A DNA stretch of 64,000 bases from assembly GCF_910592395.1 (NCBI RefSeq), contig NC_088326.1:10113001-10177000 (forward strand), given 5' to 3'. How positions within the stretch are numbered: position 1 is the stretch's first letter; each line of letters opens with the position of its first letter. The notes below the pieces were generated by a model, which saw only the letters and a list, made by a program, of their open reading frames with translations, was not told the DNA's origin and did not search any database. Origin of the DNA: Lineus longissimus (taxonomy: Eukaryota; Nemertea; Pilidiophora; Heteronemertea; Lineidae). Shown here piece by piece: positions 54,980 through 64,000 of this stretch. Made by a program: the position numbers and the translations under genes.

Positions 54980-56015
54980 TTGGCCTGCAGTAGGTTAAAT
55001 CCGCAGGTGGTAATGCCATTAGAAAAAGTAAGGATGCCAGGTCCCCCTCTCAACACTCGGATATCGGAACAAAACCTGCCACCGACCCAAAGGCAGTCAC
55101 TGTGGATCCAGAGGGCAATGAAAGATCCTTTTCTGAGATTGAAACCCCTTCTTAATTTTTCGGAGATATCGAGGTCAAAGAAAACAGCAAAATATTCACA
55201 TCTATGAGATTAGCAGGAAGAAGGTTAAGCACAAAGAACAAATATCAAAAACAAGACCAGGAAGGATGTGCAAGGGAATCCGCATAGTTTGGAGGATGTA
55301 CTTTGTTGTCCGTCGTGGACCCGGAGAAGGCCCATTACATGTATGGCACTTATAGTGTGCAAATCTCAAAATCGTCCATTTTGTCCGGTGGAGCCCGTTA
55401 CACATCCGTTATTCCTCGGTTCCCATGCGTTCCTTTATCGGGTAATTGTCTGCTGTGGAAGCGGTACACCTCATGTTCATCTGCTGCATGTCAGGTGGTA
55501 GTCGGGCCTCGAGCCTCGTCCACCGGACATCAAAGAGCATGAACTGACAAGTACAGGAAGACGAACACACTAGTTCCCAACAAAACACATGCCAAACACA
55601 AACGAACCGTACAACCCGGCGGACGTGGTTGTCTAGTGGAGTCTGTTCCAAAGTTTTTATATGCACAAAACATTTCTTCGGATGAAGCGAACCTCGCCCG
55701 TTCTTGCCTAACAAGGAAAGCATTTGCAGAAGGAAAGACAAATATGAAACGCATGCAAACGGACAACATCGGATTGGACTTTGCTCTCCGTTGGACGTCT
55801 GTTATAACGCAATCCGTCAAGGTGTGATCATGACTAGCGCTTCAGATCATTTCTGCATATTTTGGAAACGGAAGATACATGTAATGCACATTGATCGATC
55901 GATGCCGTCCAACAATTCCGATTTGGATAGAAATTGTTTGGCGACACCATGTAGTCCGGTGGTCACTGCGTCGTTTCCTGGCCTGGCCTGTGTCTTGATT
56001 CGAAGTAATTATTGA
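54980..56015 (+). pseudogene. Decayed plus-strand ORF tract, unit 6
   Basis: Single diverged 202-bp segment, VVDPEKAHYMYGTYSVQ (55303-55542), MESVPKFLYAQNISSDE (55636-55827), and a longer 103-codon frame 55704-56015 created by local base changes. Confidence 0.4.
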
Positions 56016-57338
56016 AGCGAGTTTGGATCGTAGAACCTCGATTATCTTACACATGTCGTGTTGTCAAAATTCAGCAGGTTTTAGTCATTTCATGGTTGAT
56101 TTCTTAAACTCCATCAATATAGCCGATGATACTGAGTTGCATTGGTTTGTGTTAAATGCTTATCGATATTGGCTATGGAATATGAAAAACAGTACCCTAC
56201 AATGCATCATATGCCTAAACTATGATTTTAAAGATCATGAATGTACATAATGCAACACAAAAAAGTATTTGTTTCATCGATCCATTAAGACTGATGTATT
56301 ACAACATTGTCAAAACAAAGGCCAAGACGTGAAATAATGACCATCAGACAGAACACGGTGTCGCCAATGCATTGCCTATCCAGATCGAACTGGTTAAATC
56401 TTGTCATCGACCATGTGTTTGCTATCTAGCTTGAAAGCATGTTCCTAGGGTTAACCGGTCTGACATCGGTGTAAATAGATAAAATAAGCAAGTCGAGCCT
56501 GTTCCTTGTCTGGTGTTAATGAAATAAACGTTGGCATCGCCAATAAGTGATTGCGGGGCACTGCGCTGGATTGCGTCTTCAATCAACCTTGTGTTCTTCG
56601 CCTATTAAAAAAAACCGAAAATGTTGTACTTGACCGCTCAAGTTCTTGAACGTCTGGCATCTTCAGGTTTAGGCAAATTCCCAACACACTCATGACCAAG
56701 CTTATTTCATTGAGCATTACTGGACACCATGTTGTCACGTCACTGTGAACCCCACGTACATTAAGTGACTGGAGAGTAAGCCACGGCCATTGATATTATT
56801 GGTTTGCTTCAGTAACTCACGTTTCGATCAAAGGGTAATATTTTCTTTTTTCATTTTTTTGCTTTGAAACGCCTTATATACAGTTTTAAAGAACCCATGT
56901 TTTGATTAGAAAGACTCTTCGATATGATTTCCTATTGAAAATTTGGTAGACTATTCCAGTCCTTGGTTGTTGCTGCATCAAAGCTGCGGTCAACGAACTT
57001 CGATGATAACTATAATACATCAGACCAATCAAACAACGTCTCCCAAATTGCCTTGGAAAGCAATAGTGCAAAAGACTGATAAAATGTAGTGTTACGGAAA
57101 ATAGGGTGTCATCAGTTATCGTTTCGTATGATATCTGAGCGCGAAATCCCATACCCGCCAAATATACTGATCGTTTCTGAGTGGGAATTTCAGAGTGGAA
57201 AAAAATGTTTCAGTTATCATGAATGAAAAAGTTTTGAAAGGAACGAGTAGGTTACAAAAGGTTTACTCGTAACCCGATAGAAAAATGGATAAGACGGCAA
57301 TTTGTAGAATATTCTATTTCTTTTAAAAACCCAGTCTA

Positions 57339-58340
57339 TCAAGCATGAGATCGATGATAGAACTTCAAATACCCTCGGCCATTTGCTGGCCAAGCTACAA
57401 AAGATCCGTTCCGGCCAGCGGCAATCATATCTACATCGGAAATTATCGTCGATTGGTAACTCTTTCTATAATACCAATAGTGTGGAAGATTTTTCTGAAT
57501 AGGAATATAGGTCACAATAAAACCTTTTTTGCGCTTGTCTGGATTCATCGGCATTATTATTTGGTTGGCACTGTCCCATGTTACGTGATAGCAACCAAGT
57601 TTACATATCAAATCCGGCCATTTCGAATTGCAAATTACATGTATTTCCACTTTCTGCTGATAGTTGCTCCTTTTGGTAAACAGATGTACACAGTTCCACA
57701 TTGTGGCAAGTATATCCTTTCCTGCAGTTATGAAGACGGAATTCTGGGTTCGCTGTACTAACCGAACCAAAGTTCCTGGAATGATGTGCACGTCCAGCTC
57801 CCTCCCCGCCGTCAAAGTGTAGTTGAATTTATTATCGACACCATTGTCAATATCAATCTCGAAAACAGCAAGTGCAAAGAAGCCTCTCGTTCTTAGGCCA
57901 TTTTTGCGTACGCGGTGAACGTATATAACGAAAGCTTGCCCAGTCAACTCGATGTGTTCTACATGCAAAATCAACACGAGCTCAATGTTCTGACTCTGAG
58001 TGGGCAGTTCCATAATGTAGAAACCCAAATGAACGCCATTGCGATCAAATATTTTCGGACATTCCTTTGGGCTGGTTGTACTAAATATCACGAAATAAGT
58101 CTTCTGAATGTATAATTTATAGATCAACAGATGCTTGTTGATTGAACTTCTAGAAGAGTTGAATAACTGTCTTGAGACATATCGCCCTCGATTTTGATAA
58201 ATCTCATGGATGAGAGGGGATCTTCGTCTATCATACATCCTTTCCACTAGGATATATCTGTTAACATACTTGTCATAATAGACTAGAATCGAAATGAGAG
58301 CCGCCGTATTCCTAAAGATCTTGTCGACTTTGTAACTCAT
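57339..58340 (-). CDS. Array protein family A, copy 7
   Basis: 333 residues from MSYKVDK to HRSHA. Nearly equal to copy 5, except KLYIQKTYFV, ELVLILHVEHIELTGQAF and KVEIHV. The region where copy 5 looks like copy 3 is here like copy 4. Frame intact. Confidence 0.6.
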   Translation of the reverse strand: MSYKVDKIFRNTAALISILVYYDKYVNRYILVERMYDRRRSPLIHEIYQNRGRYVSRQLFNSSRSSINKHLLIYKLYIQKTYFVIFSTTSPKECPKIFDRNGVHLGFYIMELPTQSQNIELVLILHVEHIELTGQAFVIYVHRVRKNGLRTRGFFALAVFEIDIDNGVDNKFNYTLTAGRELDVHIIPGTLVRLVQRTQNSVFITAGKDILATMWNCVHLFTKRSNYQQKVEIHVICNSKWPDLICKLGCYHVTWDSANQIIMPMNPDKRKKGFIVTYIPIQKNLPHYWYYRKSYQSTIISDVDMIAAGRNGSFVAWPANGRGYLKFYHRSHA

Positions 58341-58559
58341 TCTTGGCAACTTTTGTCCTTTTTATAAATTCAAATTAAAACTTGTCTCACATTATCAATT
58401 AAAAGTACCAATGGCATTCAAACGCTTATGTTACAAATGTGCCGGCTACCCAGTCACCTTCTTTTTTACAGCAGCGGTTTCCACATTATTGAATAACACA
58501 CGAAATTAAAACATTTCAAAATTACTGAAATATAACGCTATTCCAATTTTAATCCCGAC

Positions 58560-59420
58560 TGGACCCAAGTGAGGCATGTTATACAAACAATTAGGTAACT
58601 ATCGCCTGATTACATGTAAGTGACCCAACCGAAGAAGTAACACAAAATCAACCGATTATCTTATCCACGACACAAAAAGTAAGGTGAAATACCCAACCGA
58701 ACACAAAATAAACCGATAAAATGACGTCTTTTTCCTACAAGAGTTGCTACCTCTTCTTCCGTCGTCTGTAAAAATATAAAAATTCTAAATGGGCTACATC
58801 TCATTTCATCAGGTTGGTTGATTTGACCTACATTTCAAGGTCACAGAAATCAACCATACTTAATTACATTTCACCAACAGTGGCACCTGTTATTAATATT
58901 TTGTCAAAGAGTCTTTACTTCGTTGATGTATACATGGTACAGCGTTCGGTCATCCCAATATGTTGCAAACATTCGATGGAAGTGTCCTACCTTTAACGCC
59001 TTGCCAGGTCATGAATGTCAAAAAAACAATTTGTAATTTGAATTCAATGACTATTTCTTTTCTTCTTACATACATGTAATGTACTGATGAAACGAAGGCA
59101 GATCAACTAAGACCTTTCCATATACAGCTATTAACAGACAATGGAAGAAGCACTGTCAACGCGTGTATACCCCCTTGAGATGAGGTCACTGCATCAGTTG
59201 ATTTTGTGTCACTTATTCGGTTTGGTCACTGATAATCGTGCCAATGTGAGTCATCCAAACGGTTGGGCCGTTGGTCATTTATTTGGCTAATTTTGAGTCA
59301 CTTAATATTCGGTAAGGTAATGACCTAATTGGTTGATTTTGTTTTACGATTAGGTCGGATCACTTTATCGGTTGATTGTATGTTACTTCAGTTGATTCAC
59401 TTAATTGGGCGATGTGACCT
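58560..59420. repeat. Foldback AT-rich cluster, unit 7
   Basis: Arms near 58625-58725 and 59190-59410, as in unit 5. Confidence 0.5.
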
Positions 59421-59832
59421 ATCACTTTCGGGACAAGGTATCCGTGCAGAGATCATTTTTGTGCGGATCGATGCATTGCAACGCCTGGTGTGGAGACGAA
59501 AATCTACACGACGACGTCACGCTGTTCGCACTCGTATACCCGTTCACCTTGTCTTCGCTGAGAACAACAAAGGTAGGCTACTGAAATAAAAAGCCGCTCA
59601 CTCCGCTACAGATACAGACATGAATGAACTAAACAAATTTTGCTTTCAACGCCGTAAAATACCTGAAACCTCGAAGAGTTCAATTGAAAACCCGTGTTCT
59701 TTATGTTATTTTGGATAAATCTGATAAGAACTCACCACGATTTCTTTGATAGATCTTGTAGGAGAGAGAAAATAATACATGAACTGTCTGGCTCATATTA
59801 ATCTCACCCCTTGCTCCCGGAAGGGAAACTAA

Positions 59833-60594
59833 AGTCCTGTGTACACTAGCAACATTTTTACAACATTTCTCCAACATTCCTTGTTGCAACGCAGTGTTGG
59901 AAAAATGTTGCCAAGTGTGTACAGAGAAAATAATGTTGTAAAAATGTTGGAGAATTGTTGGAAATTTGTTGCAAAAAGAATTGTCTGGTCAATTTGTTGT
60001 TGCAAGTTTTTGGTCGTGTTGTAAAAATGTTGCAAAGTGTGCACAGAGCAAAACCAGTTTTCCAACATTCTTACAACATCTAATTGATCATGTGATCTAC
60101 CTGAAGTCATGTGACCAGCTTAATTGGGTGTCTTGCTTTGCAATAAGGGGTGAAACCTTAGCAAGGAGTTCCTCAAATGCCCCCTCATCCATTCTCATGA
60201 AGTTCTTATAGGAGGGCTTATCACTCATCCTCAACTCCCTCAGCAGGCAATGGTATGCTCCATGCTGCTGCCTCATTTGGATCCACGGCCTGGTCCACAG
60301 TCTCTTGACTTCCTTTTTCCTCCGCCTTTGCCGTCTTGACAAGACAATTGCCAAAACTGTGGCAGAAGCAGCCAAAACACATGTGCTCTCCTTGAATTCA
60401 TACATGATTTTCCCACCAAAAAAAAATTCCCGCTCTGTTTTTACAACAAACTTCCAACATATTCCCAACAAATTTCCAACACTCTTAAAATAGTGTACAC
60501 AGGGCATGTTGTAAAAAAGTTGTAAAAATGTTGTAAAAGTGTTGTAAAAATGTTGGAGAAATGTTGGAGAAATGTTGCCAATGTACACCCTGCT
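59833..60594. mobile_element. Truncated PIF/Harbinger element, unit 7
   Basis: 762 bp, ends and flanks as in unit 5, including the shared deletion on its left. Confidence 0.8.
60097..60405 (-). pseudogene. HARBI1-like transposase N-terminal fragment, unit 7
   Basis: About 102 codons from MYEFKEST to SWSHDFR; KNFMRMD as in unit 5, RQQHGAYH as in unit 3. No DDE domain. Confidence 0.7.
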
Positions 60595-60717
60595 TTAGTC
60601 GAAGACAATTGCTTTGTCATGTAAGTTGCTGATAGGTAGAGAAAACAGAGTTGGTATTTTGATTTGAACGCAGTAAATTGTGTTAGTTGCGTTGGAATAT
60701 GAGGACACTGCGGGAGA

Positions 60718-61317
60718 TCAGAAAAGGATTAATCTGGAAATATCCTTTTTTCCTGCGGGGCCACTTATCCCAAAATCTGCAATTTCTAGAATGTATACGT
60801 CCAGAGGAATTTCAAGATTAACTGGGGGTGCATTCAATAATCTAACCTCTTTGACCATAGTTTCCCTGCTGTTAAGGGCTTCCTTGGGCTTCCATCTCTT
60901 GCAATGTGACCATGACACGAACCTACATGCATGCTTCCCCCTCCGATGATTGAAGCCAGCGATGGCATCATGTTTGGAACTCAAAACAGCACATTCTGGT
61001 CTTGAACGCGAATTTATTGGTAGCCAGTATTTGAGGGATATATCTTCACGCCGCACCCCAGCATTATAAAGCCGTATAAAGGTTATTCCCAAACAAGCAA
61101 GTGAGGTGCTCTCGCTTATACATATATGGAGGGCTGCAAACAAGATATTTCGATGGAAACCCCTCCTCGTTGTTGACGAAACACAACTATCATTTGAGCT
61201 GATCATTTCCGATAAAATATTAATTATACTATTCAAGTTCATTTCATTTACTTTCAATGCAATCAGTGTATGTCGCTTAGTTAGTTCTAGTGGTCTGAAG
61301 TGCATTTGGGAGTTCAT
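60718..61317 (-). CDS. Array ORF family B, copy 7
   Basis: 199 codons with the same protein as copy 5, including the MNSQ extension. Function unknown. Confidence 0.42.
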   Translation of the reverse strand: MNSQMHFRPLELTKRHTLIALKVNEMNLNSIINILSEMISSNDSCVSSTTRRGFHRNILFAALHICISESTSLACLGITFIRLYNAGVRREDISLKYWLPINSRSRPECAVLSSKHDAIAGFNHRRGKHACRFVSWSHCKRWKPKEALNSRETMVKEVRLLNAPPVNLEIPLDVYILEIADFGISGPAGKKDISRLILF

Positions 61318-61549
61318 GTTGACACTCGGTGTATGTTGTTGGCGAGCTGGTCGATGTCATGCCTGAAGAATGTACTCTGCTTTCACGCATTTAAGATCTG
61401 TTCCCAATATTTAATTCGAACTACATACCATGCAAGATAAAAAGGCATTTTCGTCGTCTACCATGTCCACAACGTCGATCATGTTCCGGCTTGGTGTTTG
61501 CTTTGATAAAGCACTGATTTAATAAACCGGTGACACTGGAGTCTAAAGG

Positions 61550-62576
61550 TTGGCCTGCAGTAGGTTAAATCCGCAGGTGGTAATGCCATTAGAAAAAGTA
61601 AGGATGCCAGGTCCCCCTCTCAACACTCGGATATCGGAACAAAACCTGCCACCGACCCAAAGGCAGTCACTGTGGATCCAGAGGGCAATGAAAGATCCTT
61701 TTCTGAGATTTAAACCCCTTCTTAATTTTTCGGAGATATCGAGGTCAAAGAAAACAGCAAAATATTCACATCTATGAAATTAGCAGGAAGAAGGTCAAGC
61801 ACAAAGAACAAATATCAAAAACAAGACCAGGAAGGATGTGCAAGGGAATCCGCATAGTTTGGAGGATGTACTTTGTTGTCCGTCGTGGACCCGGAGAAGG
61901 CCCATTACATGTATGGCACTTATAGTGTGCAAATCTCAAAGTATTCTATTTTGTCCGGTAGAGCCCGTTACACATCCGTTATTCCTCGGTTCCCATGCAT
62001 TCCTTTATCAGGTAATTGTCCGCTGTGGATGCGGTACACCTCATGTTCATCCGCTGCATGCCAGGTGGTAGTCGGGCTTCGAGCCACGTCCACCGGACAT
62101 CAAAGAGCATGAACTGACAAGTACAGGAAGACGAACACACTAGTTCCCAACAAAACGCATGCCCAACACAAACGAGCCGTACAACCCGGCGGACTAGGTT
62201 GTCTAGTGGAGTCTGTGCCAAAGTTTGTATATGCACAAAACATTTCTCCGGATGAAGCGAACCTCGCCCGTTCTTGCCTGACAAGGAATACATTCGCAGA
62301 ACGAAAGACAAATAGGAAACGCATGCAAACGGACAACATCGGATTGGACTTTGCTCTCTATTGGTCGTCTGTTATAACGCAATCCGTCAAGGTGTGATCG
62401 TGACTGGCGCTTCAAATCATTTCTGCATATTTTGGAAACGGAAGATACATGTAATGCACATGGATCGATCCATACCGTCCATCATTTCCGACTTGGACAG
62501 ACATTGTCTGGCGACACCATGTAGTCCGGTGGTCACGGCGTCGTTTCCTGGCCTGGCCTGTGTTGATTCGAAGTAA
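61550..62576 (+). pseudogene. Decayed plus-strand ORF tract, unit 7
   Basis: Order as in unit 5: diverged 202-bp segment, VVDPEKAHYMYGTYSVQ (61873-62112), MESVPKFVYAQNISPDE (62206-62397), then 62361-62576. Confidence 0.4.
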
Positions 62577-63577
62577 TTATTGAAGCGAGTTTGGATCGTA
62601 GAACCTCGATTATCTTATGCATGTCGTGTTGTCAAAATTCAGCAGGTTTTAGTCATTTCATGTATTGATTTCTTAAACTCCATCAATATAGCCGATTATA
62701 CTGAGTTGCATTGGTTTGTGTTAAATGCTTATCGATATTTGGTATGGAATATGAAAAACAGTACCCTACGATGCATCATATGCCTAAATTATTATTTTAA
62801 AGATCATGAATGTACATAATGCAACACAAAAAAGTATTTGTTTCATCGACCTATTAAGACTGATGTATTACAACATTGTCAAAACAAAGGCCAAGACGTG
62901 AAATAATGACCATCAGACAGAACACGGTGTCGCCAATGCATTGCCTATCCAGATCGAACTGGTTAAATCTTGTCATCGACCATGTGTTTGCTATCTAGCT
63001 TGAATATAGCATGCTCCTAGAGTTAACCGATCTGACATCGGTGTAAATAGATAATGTAAGCAAGCCGAGTCTGTTCCTTGTCTAGTGTTGAAGAAATAAA
63101 CGTTGGCATCGCCAATAAGTGATTATTGGGCATTGCAGTGGATTGCCTCGATAATCAACCTTGTGGTCCTTGTCTAGCTATCTATGATGAAAATGTTGTC
63201 GTTCGATGTTTAAAAAAGTGATAACGAGGTAGGTATTGGCTGTCGCTCTAAACACCGCAATGATGGTAGAGCTAACATATATATGAAGATAGCTCAAACC
63301 GAGCGAAGTTTGCTGACACAACCAGTAGGCCTACTGGCAGCGAGGTATTAATATATTTTCTAAAACATCCGAAATGAATATATTTTTAGGCATCATCCGC
63401 TAAATCTACGCAACATAGTTATATTTTGGACGTGCTGGGGCCCATTTGATTCTAATCTTTGATGGATGATGAATCTGACCTTATTTGATTAGCTTGAAGC
63501 CGGGTCTCTTGGTAAATCCAATGGCGGAGTCCTCCCCGACTGTCTGATCGCCATGCCGTTTCAACCTGTTTGTTACA

Positions 63578-64000
63578 TTATTTGCTTCTGATCAATAAGG
63601 CAGTTACGAGGCGCGGCAAATCGAGAAATTTAGCGATGAGAAACTTCGTGGGATTTATTGATAATAAAAAGAAACAGTGTGCTGTAGCTACTGTAGTGAT
63701 CAAATGACGTCCCCAAGCCACAACCAGTCCTTTGCGTTTGACCTCGGCCACTTCACCTTCATCAAGAGCGCATTGCCGCAGGAAATGGCATATGTCAGCA
63801 AGTATTGTTGTTTTGAAAACATCGGCCAGTGGTATCTGTTGTGCTGCGCAGCAGGGAGCTCTGGGTCTTGTTCTTGTATCAGCTCTCATTTCCCCGGAGA
63901 AGCTTGTGAAGGGTATCGCCCTTTTGGTAATGCGATGTATACATACATGGCTAAACTCTGTCTTAGTCTCATTCACGAACAGATTGTGAACTTTTTAAAG
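63578..64000 (-). pseudogene. Non-LTR RT relic at the window end (partial)
   Basis: The NETKTEFSHVCIHR piece (63976-63578) as in spacers 1-3; the YADD and motif A parts would lie beyond 64000. Confidence 0.6.

Larger units (their letters stand above)
50405..56985. repeat. Tandem unit 6
   Basis: Shortest unit, about 6.6 kb. It carries the truncated Harbinger and the adjacent deletion (CTCCCGAAAGGGAAAC). Its right half from about 54026 is the partner of unit 4's right half. The right spacer (about 56560-56985) is type B without RT. Confidence 0.82.
54026..62622. repeat. Higher-order duplicate of about 39473-48245
   Basis: Landmarks repeat at a fixed offset of about 14375 bp: family A ORF 42964/57339, 63-codon ORF 47829/62206, small frames 41467/55842 and 45325/59701. 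Left of the CCGG element the offset is about 178 larger, as expected for that insertion being only in the first block. Mismatches are few by eye. This implies duplication of a two-unit block, or exchange between units. Confidence 0.75.
56986..64000. repeat. Tandem unit 7 (continues past the window)
   Basis: Complete through the plus-strand ORF tract, then an RT-type spacer from about 62990 that runs off the end. Very close to unit 5 from 56.4 to 62.6 kb. An eighth unit is expected just beyond the window. Confidence 0.8.

Overview
The window is animal nuclear DNA, most likely from a marine invertebrate. Supporting signs are metazoan gene types (a DEG/ENaC channel exon and an ankyrin/SOCS-box protein), split genes with AATAAA signals, and animal-type mobile DNA (PIF/Harbinger with a HARBI1-like transposase, a decayed non-LTR reverse transcriptase, many MITEs). 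TAGGCCTA-type palindromes recur, which I associate with echinoderm, hemichordate and lancelet genomes. That last step is inference; no species can be named from sequence alone. There is no CRISPR, no operon structure and no recognisable tRNA or rRNA.

Region 1 (1-9976) is mostly single copy. It holds the last exon of a DEG/ENaC/ASIC-like channel (526-693), a long uninterrupted ankyrin-repeat gene ending in a SOCS-box-like segment (3542-6298), and three small inverted-repeat elements (7198-7625, 8014-8143, 8692-8819).

Region 2 (9977-64000) is a direct tandem array of seven units of about 6.5-9 kb, the seventh running off the window. Each unit carries, on the minus strand, an open frame of 329-334 codons of unknown function. 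It is open in all seven units, including a divergent first unit whose indels against the others keep the frame. About 2 kb upstream on the same strand lies a second ORF family of about 200 codons, broken in one unit. Units also hold a foldback AT-rich cluster, a decayed plus-strand ORF tract and, in several spacers, a non-LTR RT relic. Unit 1 has that tract preceded by four 202-bp tandem repeats, each with an intact 45-codon ORF.

The array has a readable history. Unit 1 is old and divergent up to about 16.26 kb, where similarity to the next unit rises abruptly. A truncated Harbinger element entered one ancestral unit and is now in units 3, 5, 6 and 7. Units 5-7 share a further deletion next to it. 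Unit 4 has three private insertions: a 398-bp MITE, a 2365-bp Harbinger with intact transposase, and a 172-bp element with CCGG target duplications. About 39.5-48.2 kb and 54.0-62.6 kb are near-identical (offset about 14.4 kb), and unit 5 carries a patch of unit-3-type sequence inside its main ORF, which points to gene conversion.

The best candidate for something undescribed is the tandemly amplified 330-aa family, perhaps paired with the 200-aa family. I cannot assign either to a known family with confidence; weak blade-like patterns in the larger one are compatible with a beta-propeller. All identity statements are by eye.
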